64,000 nucleotides of DNA from Colletotrichum lupini (taxonomy: Eukaryota; Ascomycota; Sordariomycetes; Glomerellales; Glomerellaceae): assembly GCF_023278565.1 (NCBI RefSeq), contig NC_064677.1, forward strand, positions 3,410,001 through 3,474,000, read 5' to 3'. Of this stretch, positions 1 through 11,562 are shown piece by piece. The notes beneath the pieces are model-generated. The model had not been told where the DNA came from and searched no databases. It saw nothing but the letters and a program-made list of their open reading frames with translations. Positions within the stretch are counted from its first letter, which is position 1. Each line of letters opens with the position of its first letter. Made by a program: the position numbers and the translations under genes.

Positions 1-211
1 GGCCCATTGCCGGCATAGATGCGACACCGTAGTGGGAGCCAACCATGTAATGCGGAGAGATAACAGTGCCGTTCATGGGGGCAGAGGTAGCCGCTCTCGA
101 GTCGTACTGCACAAAGGCTGTGTTATCCATCATCGCGTAGTCATGGCCGGCAGGCTGCTGCTGCCAGCGACCCCAAGCCTGGGGCGGGGCTGTCTGTTCC
201 GTCAAGGCCAT
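1..211 (-). CDS. N-terminal fragment of an unidentified protein, possibly a transcription regulator (cut by window edge)
   Basis: The minus strand reads from an ATG at 211-209 for 70 codons without a stop until the window ends, so only the N-terminus is present. It begins MALTEQTAPPQAWGRWQQQP and continues rich in Q, M, S, A and G, with no visible domain. Low-complexity N-termini of this kind are common in fungal C2H2 and other regulators, and the 19 kb of empty upstream DNA would suit a heavily regulated developmental gene. Both points are inference; I do not recognise the protein. An intron beyond the edge cannot be excluded. Confidence 0.55.
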   Translation of the reverse strand, partial: MALTEQTAPPQAWGRWQQQPAGHDYAMMDNTAFVQYDSRAATSAPMNGTVISPHYMVGSHYGVASMPAMG

Positions 212-893
212 TTTTTCGAAGCCAGAATGAAGGAACGGTAGGTTGGCAGCGTTAAGTGTGGTTGTTGGATATAATCAGCACGAGGTGATGGGTAAGTCAA
301 TGCCAAAGTTGATCGACTCCTGCCTTGTGTCTGGAGTGTGTAGAGTACGATGAAAGAGATGGATCAAATGGTTGGTGCCAAAAAGAAAGAGCAGAGGTAA
401 AGCGTTGACTGCTTGGGGGGAAGTTGAGTGTTTGTGATCTCTCGTGGCAACAAGTCGAGAAAGAAAGGAGGATGGAGGCGGGTAGATGTAGTTTCGGGAC
501 AGAGTCAAGAATGGACTCGTGGTATAAAGTGCGGGAGGGGATAGCGGATGTGCGGCCGGGGTTGAATCCTGGAAGCCAATCGACTGGATTTGGGTCCCGA
601 AGATCTCAGCACTAAATATACATGCATCCAAAGCGAAACCAGCAAGGACCCAGACAGTGGGTTGGTGAGAGGAAAAAAGAAGGGTTGAAGGCCAGGACCA
701 GAACATGGAGAGTTTGTGGAAATCATGGACCCCCACCACGACGAGCAACACGGAGGACTTCCATAAAAGCCGGGGTAGCGACTAAGCGGGCCACGACCCG
801 GTCGACGCGGACGAGGACGAGACCTTGCTCTTGCTGTACAGGGTGGCCAAGTACAGGAGGGGAGGGGGAGGGGCGCCTGGGAAGTCGACCTCA

Positions 894-909
894 GGGGGGG
901 GGGGGGGGG
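894..909. repeat. Poly-G run (16)
   Basis: Sixteen consecutive G bases in non-coding DNA. The run is prone to length error in sequencing. Confidence 0.9.
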
Positions 910-990
910 TGGGTATGGGAATGGGAAGAGGCGTCATACCCATACCCTGCAACTGACTGAGCTCAGAGGTCGGCATAGGATGCATTCATG

Positions 991-1011
991 TCTCTCTCTC
1001 TCTCTCTCTCT
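991..1011. repeat. (TC)n microsatellite
   Basis: About ten TC units in a row in the region upstream of the left-edge gene. CT-rich tracts are frequent in fungal promoters and leaders. Confidence 0.9.
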
Positions 1012-2520
1012 GGGTCTAGGTACTAGTCTCCCCTCATAGATGATGGAGGCGCCTGCGATGAGCAGCGTTGAAGTTCTCTTAGAGGCGAAAGTAGGAACAA
1101 CGGCTGGCCGATCGAGGAACAGAATGAACCTCGGAACAGACTAGACAAGGGGAAGGCATGCCTATCTGGATAGAGGCGCTGCGTAGAAATCGAAAGGAGG
1201 AGCCTCGGTTGCTCGAATAGACAGAAATAAGACATTCTGGTAAAGACGAGTTCTTCATAGGGGGCAACTCACAGGTCGTCAGTTGGACTAGTTCGCAGGA
1301 GAGCTCATCTCATCACTGTCTGCGGTTAAGGATAGGCAGGCGAATGGTGAGAGAGTGAAACAAGCATAATGTGGGAATCTCAAATAAAGACAGTCCCTTG
1401 TCCTCGGCCAGGTCGCTGTGGCCTCGATTCGTTGTTGCTTATTCTTGAAGTGGACGTGCAGCATGGCGACATGCGGCTTGGGTGTAGACCAGATCTGCCC
1501 AAATGGGCGCCATTCTTTCTTTTTCATGAGAGGCTAGGATCGCCGGGAGGTCGATATTGCAGCCGGAAGGCAAGGCGAAGCAGGGGATGGCGGCAGAGGA
1601 ACTTTTCGAAAAGCGTCGAGACAATATGAGAAGAGACAGAGATATTGATGGATTCAGGTATCCGTACGGACTACCTGACCTACGGACCAGATCTCATGAT
1701 AGCGATCACGATGGCGGAAAGATGGAGGTAGCCAATGTGGGAGCTGGTCATCGGTACCATGCCAGGTACACTCTTCAAAGTTCAAGCAAGGCCAAGGATT
1801 GACACTTTGCAGAGTGAGGCGGGTGGAAGGTGTAGGTCTTGGTGCGTAAACAAGGTATCGTAGTGGTAGGGTGATATCGAGCTGAGGTCGATCTTGAAGG
1901 TAATGACGACGAGGGTCTTGCCAGTGAGGCTTTGCAAGAAGAGATTTCAGGCACAGGTACGAAGGTCAAGAATAAAGATTGAGCGAGCGTTGATAGTACC
2001 TCAAGCTACCGGGCCGGTTCGAATACATGGAGTTTGGGCAAGACACAGCAGACTGGTCAAGCTGAGATACGGATGCAGGAGTGAGGTGAGTGTGAGAAAC
2101 GGAGACTTGCTTCCAATACTTGGCAGCCATGAGAGAGACATTCAAGACATTCAAGACCAAGTGAGACTCTCGAGTCTCGAGAAAGGGCCGGACTATGGAA
2201 CAGGGATTCCCTAGCCACTGGATTCTCAATTTTTCGTGCAGGCGGGCGGGACTGACGGCAAGGGAGAAGGAGGAGAACAGGGACGTGCCATTGGTATCCG
2301 TACCATGGGATGGAGGATGGAGTCCTCCGCAGGTATGGATGGACTATGGACAGAAAGAGGGGGGCGTGAAATGAGTGTGCTGGTCCTCACACGGGGTGTT
2401 GAGTTGAAAATGAAGTGAACTTGTGAAGTTGGATACCACACCCTGCGGTGCGGCCTGCGGCCTGCGACATGCCCTGCACTTGACTGCAGCCGTGGGAGTG
2501 GGGAATAGGGAGATTTTCAA

Positions 2521-2800
2521 GGGTACGTACTTCCCGAAGCCTTACCTAAGGCTTGGCAGGTACGTACCGTCAAATCTGGTCCCCATCTCATGTTGCTAAG
2601 GTACTCAAGTACCTTGGTGTAAGGTCAGGTACGGAGCACCGTCCGTCCTCTTCCACCCATGGTAGGAAGTGGTTACCTGACCTTATTCGCAGCTGCCTTA
2701 CCTTCCAATGTCCATTACCGTACCTTAAGTCCATCCATCATACCTACCTTAGCTTAGGTACGTACAAAATACACTAGTGAGGTAGCTTACGCGCGTGCAA
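2521..2800. other. Stretch packed with TACCT/AGGTA words
   Basis: TACCT, ACCTTA, GGTACGTACC and their complements recur many times within about 280 bases (for example around 2521-2590, 2600-2640, 2690-2770). The same words occur singly in other intergenic spaces of the window (28,250-28,380; 31,955-31,970; 35,670-35,715; 37,990-38,180). No coding potential was seen. The function is unknown. Confidence 0.6.
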
Positions 2801-3237
2801 GTGCTGTGTGGGTACATTCGGGAACCTCACCCCTCCTTGCCTTCCCACCCCCGTTCAACGTCGAGCTGCTCTTGCGGCTTGCCCCAAGCTTCCCGTCAGG
2901 TCCCCTACCTCTGGTGCTCGGGCATATGGGATCACATCAACATCCTTCCTTGCCTCTTCCCCTGTCCTTACCTGAGGTGCTCAGGAACCTCACCATGGGA
3001 AGTCATCGACGGCTTCTTCCATCACCTAGTTCCTCCCTCTCCCTATCCTTACGCCTAGCCAGTGGCATTTGCAGAAGGAGTGCGAGAGGCAGGCACAGAA
3101 TCACACAGGGACGGGTCGTCTACAGTCCTCGCCTACCGCCTGAAGACTGCGACTCTGGCGTCGAAGCCACAGCCGAGAATCTGGGCATTCTGGACCACCA
3201 GTTTCTGCACCAGACATGTCACCGTCGCTATGAACTT

Positions 3238-3238
<1 letters not shown>

Positions 3239-3284
<46 letters not shown>
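3239..3284. repeat. (CA)23 microsatellite
   Basis: Twenty-three uninterrupted CA units. They create artificial His-Thr or Val-Cys frames on the two strands, which are not genes. Confidence 0.95.
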
Positions 3285-3285
<1 letters not shown>

Positions 3286-6200
3286 CCTCTCAACTTCGTG
3301 GATACCTACCTGATCCCTGGCCCGCTGTCCTCCGTTTGCTTGTTGGCCACGTTTGAAATCCTCCGTTCATGCACCAATCTGTCAGCACTTTTTTTCCGTC
3401 CCCCTCCACGGCTTTCCTAAAGAAACCTCACCATCGGAAGCTGCGTGTCTGGATCAGGCCAGGCACACATAGTACACACTCTCTACGTGCTGCGGTAGAC
3501 GGCGCAAGCAAACATGGCACCCCTGTTCTGCCCAGCTCCGCCAAATGAGAATCGTTCGTTTTTCGGGGCCGTTGTTTGCCTGTCTGCTGTCATTGGCAAT
3601 GCTATTCAGAGGCACCGACTTGATCGTCGCCATGGGCTTCTTTGTTCGGCATTACCTCAGCCCTGTCGTCTCGAGAACGAACGCTCCTAAATCCAATCCA
3701 AAGCCAATCCAAAGCCAACAGAGCAACGCCAAAGAGCTCTTTGCAGGCTAGGAAGGCAAGCCACCTATTCGCACACATAAGGCTTCTGCGAACCACGGGA
3801 TTCGACCATGTCGATGTCGATTCGGGCTACGGATACTATCGATCACGGCTGCTGAGCGCCTCGTATTGAGCCTCCCACCTCCCGCCTCATTTTAAATGTC
3901 CCATATGAGCATCGGGCTGTGTGGCTTGTACCCACCCTACCACCTCACCTCAGAGGTTCACCCGCCATACGGATACAGGCACAGTCAACACCCATGGCGT
4001 CCCCGAGCTTTGACAGCTCGCAACAATGCCTTTTTCTCCGTCCGTTTCGAACGTCTCCGTGCTCTCTACACCCGCCAACCCCAGTATGCTATACCGGCTT
4101 GGCGCCACCGCAAGGCCGTACTCCCAGTACCCTTCCTGTCGCCCGTAAACAACCGGGCCAGTTTCGGAAGAAAACATCTTTCATTACGATCTGATGACTA
4201 GACTGGCATAACAATTACCTTGCGTACTTGCTCCTGGTTCCTAGCTGGAGCAGAAACTCGAATTTTCCACAGTCGACGACCGTCGACACCATGAGAAGGA
4301 TTTGGACATCTCGTCATCATCAACTTTGTCACTACCTATCTGCTTGGTCGAACCTCTATACTCTTCATCAGCGCCCGTGAGGATCTGAGACTCGAATTCT
4401 CACTCTCGGCAAATGGACCAATGATTACGTTTACGGCGTTGGCCGCCTACGGCTGGACTGACGATTTGAGAATCCTCACGCTACACAGTCTCCACGACGG
4501 GTGGGAACGGCGGTTCGGTCGAATGATGGCACCTTAAAAGATGATCCTTTTGCATCGCCAAAACCTCCGAGCTGCAATGACAGGGGGAAAGGAAGGCAGA
4601 GACTGCAGTGCTGTGCCTTGTCTTTCGCAACTCAGCATCATAATCGGAACTTCAGGGATGTGCTGCCTCCGGTGGTCCCCGGTGGCCCCCTACTCTCCAC
4701 CTGGCCCTGCGATCTGTCGGGGTCACGCTGCGATCATGGATCTCAGATTGGCTCTATCACAGAGCCCCATGTGTTTGCCAGCCGGCTCAAGACTCGAGGT
4801 GTCCTGACGTCGCAGCGACAGGAGTTGCTCAACTCTTCCGGCCCGCACTCTGGAAAATTACGCGACACGGCCCATCTCGCAGCTGCATCACGATAATACT
4901 GGAATCTGACATATCCATCTTTAAGCCATTTTGGTATGTTAACACATGATTAGGCAACTGGAGGCGAACTCAACCTTCTCTCTTTGTTTCCTGGTCTCGG
5001 CGACACTCCGAGGGATCTTGCGAGCTTTTTTGTTTCCACGTGCGGCAGCAGTGTTCTGTACCAGCGCCTTTTTTCCGGCCTGCATCGAGCCCTCTACGAA
5101 TACGCGTTGTTCACGACCATTATTACAGATACGCACGTTTGAAGAATTCAGTGCACGCAAGGAATTTCGCAAACCTGGTCGAAACGATTTGGGGAGTAGC
5201 CAACCAACCCGCTGCCGCCAACATCGACGGTTATCTTTCGCGGACATGACAGACGATATGAGGCTATGTTGTCTACAGGACGCTAGGCGTGGCAACCGTG
5301 CAACTCTGATGACTCGATTTTTCGAGATCCGACAGGTGTGGAGTTGTGTAAGCTCTAGACCGTTGTTTTCATGGACCATTTCGCGACTCCATGCACAATG
5401 ACAATCTACTGCGGGGGTTGCACAAGAGTCACATATTCGGCACTGGACCTGGCCTTATGCAAGCCATGCAGAGACATTGAGAGTGGTATCGAAAGCAGTT
5501 GTGACGCTGGTACTCCGTAGCCACTGCAAAAGTGTTTGGGTGCAATCCACACCCGTTGACGGCACCGCGGCAAAAGCAAGCAAGACGAAACCATGGCATT
5601 CAGAAACAGGCTCACTTTGCCATATCCGCTTTGCCGATGAGTCGGATCCAATTAGACTCTGAGACTCAAGAGCCCAGCTTCCCGTTGTCGCTGTTTTCTT
5701 GGAGGCTCTTCAGCCACTCAACCACTGAATCAAGTGGATCAAACTCGAGAGAATTTCTTCAATACTGGAAGCATCTGAATGTGCAACCCCTTGACGGATC
5801 ACATTTCTGCCAGTCACAATGGCAGTCGGTACACTCTCGGTATTTCCTCATCGGGTCAGTCTCAAACAAGGACAAAGTCATTTAGCAGATCCATTTATTC
5901 GCTCACAGGCGAACCCTTCCGTGAGACTATGGCTAGTTCTCCTATCCAGACATTGTAGCACCCGCGTGTCAAGGCTCGCATGCGGTTTGTCACATATCAC
6001 ATTCACACTGACCAATCGAGTCTGAAGAGACTTCCGCGGGCTTGGCACACACACTGCTGATGCTGCAATACGACTTAGGACTTCACCTGCGACCTTCATT
6101 CTGCTGGACACTACGGACGTACTGCAGCGTGTAATCGGCCATCCGCACATCTGCATCACGGAGCGCAAAAGTGACACACGACTTGATCCACTCAGATGGC

Positions 6201-9200
6201 TACCAATTACGAGTTACCGACAGATGAATCACTTGGGGGAATGTCCGCTCAGTACGAAGATCATCATCGGGTGGCTTGAATGCTGGTTGACATAATCGAG
6301 AACTGCCAAACGTCAATCGCCTAGGTGAGTAGGTGACAACGTCGCCATAACCGATTCGTGGCTTGGATGCACCGATTTCGCGCCACTCATTGGCGCGCAC
6401 ATTTTCAAACCATGAGCTACCCTGTCGCCATCGCTATTCTCCTGTCGTGTCCGTGGCCTATGACGAGAAGCGGTACGCATAGTTGCGTAGCTAACGAGGG
6501 TTTTCACGCAAGGTTTGACAGGCAACTAGGCAGTGAATGCAACAGTTGACAACTGACTTTTTCGTAGGATATTGCTAGGGTGGTGTGTTCCAGCTAGCTG
6601 AGCTCAGAAACATCACCGTCTCCTAGGAGTCCAGACCCCACCAACTGCCAGGGTTGTTGCGGATTACTGAACAGCTTTGCATGGCGAAGGAAGACGCTAT
6701 AGAAAGATGAGTTCAATGAGTGCTACGCACCTCTAGGACTGATTGACCCCCCATCGGATGGAGTATGAATTAGACCTGCAGACCTGGTCGTTATTGTTCA
6801 TGTTGAGTCTCGGGCATCAACATCTATTAAATGACAACTTTAGGCTTCCAGCTGACGGCGACGCTCATGGTTCAACAAGCGAATAGCCTGGCAATGCAGT
6901 CTCGTCAAGGGACCCATCTCCAACATTTGGCAAGGGCCTCCCGAAATAAGCCTGTCAAGTGAAGCTGGCGATCTGGATGCTGTAACTCTTATCCTTCTCA
7001 GAGCTTGAACCCAATCGCTGGGTTCGAAACCCCAGCAAAAGATGCAGAATGCATCACGATCCATACCGTCGGGTATGGAGGCACTGGGCAAACGGTACCA
7101 CAGCAGGGTAGGGCAGCAAGGTAAGCAGCCAGCAGCCAGCATCACGACGAGCTGAGGTGACCCAGGCAGTACGCCAACCAGAACTGGGTTAGCGAAGCTG
7201 CAGGCGTGGGCTCCCGCGATCCGTGCACAGGTCCCAGGACTGTGGTTGAAGGGCGATCCCCCGGCTTGAACCATCCTCGGTGAAATTGGGTGCCCGACAT
7301 GCTGGCCGGTATCAGGAACGCTTTCCGGAAGGGATAATGGCAATGTGATAGTAAGCAAGGGGCTAGTGGCGGAAACGAGTCGCAGAATCACAATTGAAGA
7401 AAACGACAGATCAGATGTGCCTTTCCGGCCTAGTCCAATTCCGAGTGGATGACGAGTTTTTCAGAAAGCTGAAACAGCCATCAAGACTACCAAGTTCCTT
7501 GCCATTGACATTTAGAGGTTGCCAAAGACACTCTGGCTTTCCTTTCAATGATCCAATCAACTTTCCAGAGAGACGGAATTGTAGGTGACACTACCTTAGC
7601 CACGGGAGCGGCAAGTCATACGGGCAGCGGGCTATATCCCAGGCTGGGAATAGCTGGGCACAGTAAGGAGACCAACCTCCAGCGCCTCCCGAGTTCCAAC
7701 CAGGTTCCATCGTTGGTGTTGCGCCGGGATCGATTACTATTGAAACTTCGCCCCGTTCGGGCAGCCATCGGAAGAACATTCAAGGCTTCAAGCACGAGGA
7801 TGCTCAATCGCCCGCCCATAGGCGTGCCGGCACCTAGAAGGACCGACAAACTCTTCTAGCGGCGAGACACCATCCCGCCATAGTTTGGGCTAGATGGTCG
7901 GGGAAGGCGATATGCCGATGGGACGAAAAGAATGCCTAGAATGCCGCTTCTTCTCGACCTGATGCAGGTCAGAAGTGCAATACCGTTGCCCTGGCCACCT
8001 TGAGATGGCTCATTTCCCCCTGGAAAGGGTCTCGTTTCAAAACATCGTCATTGCTGATTTATCAGTGACTGACATTGCCAGGGCTTCATTGGAATACTGG
8101 ACAATTACGGGCGAAATACCCCGGGCTTTCCAGTCCCGAAGCTGATGACAGCAGCTAACTATTTGCCGCCCCCACGACCTGTCAAACGGCCCCCCCCCCC
8201 CCTCCTCCTCCTCCCCTCGTCTTTCTCATATCCTGGTTCGCTGAATTGGCCGCTGCCAAATGTAGTACTGGCGCTGCACAGCACACCAAGCGCACATGTG
8301 TGGCTGGTGAGTGGTGACAGGTGCTGGCAGCTAGAGTGCTAGGGGAGCGACGATGTCCCAATTACGATTACATGCCACTGGGGCTAAGGTTGGGATATCC
8401 AACGGACGACTGAAGTCAAAAATTGGGCCAAATAGGCTTAAACTTCGCCGGATCTCACCTTAGCATTCGACTTGGCGGCTGTCAAGCCCAGAATGGCACA
8501 GCTCATCATTATCCATCGTCCTAACGACCCGTCCCGCTCTCTGTGGCTGCTGACTTTCACAGACGGCTTCCAACCGACACATCGTACGAAGTGTTCGGCA
8601 CCAAGCTTTTTCTGCAACAATTTCCTGTCGTGAGGCAGACATTATGCAATGGTGAAGCTTAACAAGAACACCTGAATTTCAGGGGCCTCCAGCGTCCATA
8701 ATGGGGTGTTGTCATTTCCGTTGAGTCCGGTATCTTTTTGAGAGAGCAACCTCGACTGATACACTCTGCATAGTCCGTGAAGCGGTCAGTATTGCAGAAA
8801 AAGGACAGGGTTTCGCCAAACTGTGCGACGCTTCGGACGTTACAACAACACGATATGCTACGGCCGAGAACTCGTTGGAATAAGCGCCGCTTCTCAGTAT
8901 GGAAAGACCTCACCTCGTACTCTCGCGACCATGACCGTAAAAGACAACTTTCTCCAGTGTAATTCATCGCTCCAGGAGGTATTCTCCACTTGGCCTAGGC
9001 TCATCCATTGGTATTCCAGTGGATTTTCGCGGGGCTCTCTCGGGGAGCGCGGCGTTTCCCTGCTTTTCCTGGCGGGTAACTCTGGGGCTCCTGAGCAATG
9101 GACAATTCTCACGACCATTCACACACACCAGGCCTTTTGATGACTTGGACTGGCCTGGCAAGACAAGAAAGGGAAATTGACATTGCATGCCCTCATCTCA

Positions 9201-9474
9201 GCCTTACAGATACAGCCATTTGACTAAGCACCAGCAGACGTTGAACCCCTTTGATAGGGGCCGTTTCTCAGACGAATCCGTACGACGAAGTTTGGTCCAG
9301 ACTGGGTTTTACGGAAACGCTCTGCACAAAGCCACAAGTCTTGTCTTTCATGGATATCAGACCTGGACGACGGGTTTTACGCCATATCACACACGCAAGT
9401 ATCCGTACTCCGGACGGTTACCTCCACTGCAGATGCTAACGAAACTAGAGGTTCCCCAGTACCCTCAGCATCGC

Positions 9475-9490
9475 GGGGGGGGGGGGGGGG
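9475..9490. repeat. Poly-G run (16)
   Basis: Sixteen consecutive G bases in non-coding DNA. Confidence 0.9.
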
Positions 9491-10815
9491 TTGTTTGACT
9501 GATGCGCTGGAGGCGAACCTTGCCTTGGTTACCGCGCGGCTTTCGGGTTCTACGGGCGGAAGAGGAACAAAATCAGATACCGTCTGGTCTTCCGATGGCG
9601 CTCATCCACCCCTCCGTTCTCTCCATCGGCAATCGCGCTGTGTCCCCTTCACCCGCTGATGAGGGACGGTGTGGATGAGGGCAAATTTTCAGCCTTTTGC
9701 GATCACATCTCAACTTTTTGAGATTATTTCCCAAATTTCCTACCTAACTTGGTCGGGAGAAGCGCAGGTCATGCCGCATGGATGACAGAATGGGCTTGCT
9801 AGGCACCGGGGAAGCAGGGTGCTCGACCCGCTAACCAGGACAGGGCCACTTCGGCTCTTGCAGGCAACGTGGTTCTTCTCCCTGTACAGCTTGGGTTGAG
9901 GGAACGGACAAAGAGGCGCGTCATGGCTGAGCCGGACCAATACCTTGGAGCGAACGCTTCCAAGGCTCCTCAGCAACGAAGAACTCCTTACTTTCGCAAG
10001 TTGAACTCAACCTGGGCTCATGTCACTTATCAGATGCTGGCCTCAGCTTCCAAGACGACGCATCCACTTTGCATCGCTATCTCACAGGCTCAAATTATCT
10101 CGAGAGTCCACAAGAACTTCTCTCTATGGGCCTGATATTGAGCGAGATGGACTGCCAGGCGGATCGAGACGCTCAAACAACTTCATCATAATGACCAAAG
10201 TCACTTGTCAACCTTCCATCTCGTGGTTCCGCTCTATTTCGAGCCTCTTTGAAACATGGTAATACCGGCACCGCCTTCTAAAGTGGTACGCTCACGGCCG
10301 TTGAGGCACCGGTATACTCCGAAGGCGCCGCGCTGTGATCACAATTGTCAACAAGGTCCCCTGATTTACATCACTCGAATGACAGCTGGGCGGCTTGTTA
10401 GCGAGAGAAGACGCAATGATTGATTGAGGCAAAGAGGCACCGTGGGCCACTTTTACCAGCTTTACCAGCATGCCAGCAAGCCCTGATCAGGGTCCAGGGG
10501 CTTGAGACGGGTCTTGACTCTTGGGGGGACGACGGGCAGACCTGAAATCGGTGCATCTGCACGCACCGAAACTTGAACATTCCTGAGCCCATGGCTGCAA
10601 GGGGCATCTGAAGGCTCGACTCCGCCGCTCGGCCATTCGCAGACGATGGCAACTTTTCTTCTTCTGATCTCTCCACAGATCGATGGTAGCAGTTCCAGTG
10701 GACAGGGAGGGGCTGGGACAGATCACGGGAGTCTCGACTCAAGCACCTCGCCGTATGAAGGTTTGCACGAGGGAATATGGGCAGCCGGTCGGCTTAGGTA
10801 TTCTTAGACTCTGAC

Positions 10816-11553
10816 TTTTTTTTTTTCTAAGTACCTTATTATTAAGGTCTATAAGTAGTACTATAGCTTTAATTATAATAACTTTATTCATAATAAATAA
10901 AAAGTTTAATTATAAGTCCTTTAAAAGCCTTTTTTTTAAAAACTATAAGAGCTTCTAAGTATACTAAATTAAAATACTTATTAAAATATTAATAACTAAA
11001 CTAATTTTATAATAATAACTTTAATAAAAGACTTAGTAAATAACGTTAAAAGCTTTACTAATATTAAATATAATTTATAAAGTATAATAACGCGGTTATA
11101 AAATATTATTAATATATTTTATATTAAAAAGGGTATTATTAATATTAATAAAATAAATGGGCCGTATTAATATAATACCTCGGCTTTTTTTTATAGCTTG
11201 AGGATAATTATTTTAAATAGTATTAAAAATTTATTAAAAAGCTCTTTTAAGTATTTTAATATATTTATTATTATTTTTATAATAATAAAACTCTTAGTAT
11301 TTATATATAAAAATAGGTTATTTATTTTTAAATAATAATATTAGTTTATTAATAAGCTATTAAAATTACGATTTTAGCGATTTTTTAATAAGAGAGAGGG
11401 TAGAATAGAAGAAAGGATAGGTAAGAAAAGGGTTAAAGTTAAATAGTGCGGAATTTAAGGGTAGGGTAGCGTTTATATATACTGCGGTAATCCTTTAGTA
11501 ATGCAAAACGATAGAGTTAAACAGTGTCTGACTCCGACTTGGACTCCGACTTG
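10816..11553. mobile_element. AT-rich, RIP-like relic of a repeat
   Basis: From about 10,816 to 11,500 the sequence turns abruptly into A/T with very many TA steps and almost no CA or TG steps, while neighbouring DNA is mixed. This is the pattern left when repeat-induced point mutation converts C to T in CA contexts on both strands of a duplicated element. No frame is open. The 9-mer GACTCTGAC occurs at 10807-10815 and again at 11554-11562, which could be a target-site duplication, giving the proposed bounds. The right copy lies in a small tandem repeat, so this is uncertain. The parent element cannot be identified. Confidence 0.7.
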
Positions 11554-11562
11554 GACTCTGAC
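11530..11562. repeat. 12-bp tandem repeat (2.75 copies)
   Basis: GACTCCGACTTG occurs twice in tandem (11530-11553), followed by a partial variant copy GACTCTGAC (11554-11562). The array abuts the right edge of the AT-rich relic. Confidence 0.85.

Larger units (their letters stand above)
212..2520. other. Gene-free region upstream of the left-edge gene
   Basis: No reading frame here resembles a protein. Visible content is a 16-base G run (894-909), a CT microsatellite (991-1011) and otherwise mixed sequence. It lies immediately upstream of the minus-strand gene starting at 211, so it should contain that gene's promoter and 5' leader, but I cannot place a transcription start. Confidence 0.6.
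2801..10806. other. Gene-free region, central part of the left desert
   Basis: Only short, unrelated open frames occur, none with a recognisable domain or a plausible exon chain. Visible content is a CA microsatellite at 3239-3284, a C run near 8191-8203 followed by CTC repeats, and a 16-base G run at 9475-9490. The longest frame (6840-7391, minus) has no family features. I see no rRNA, tRNA or intact transposon. Confidence 0.55.

Noticed and set aside
2806..3420. 204-residue frame containing a (His-Thr) run
   Set aside because: It is created by the CA microsatellite and surrounding low-complexity DNA.
6966..7036. tRNA-like signals: TGGCGATCTGG (A-box-like) and CTGGGTTCGAAACCCCAG (T-arm-like)
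   Set aside because: No acceptor stem can be paired around them and the anticodon arm does not fold, so this is a chance hairpin.
6840..7391. 183-residue open frame on the minus strand
   Set aside because: No conserved motif, skewed composition (P, L, S, C), no supporting exon structure.
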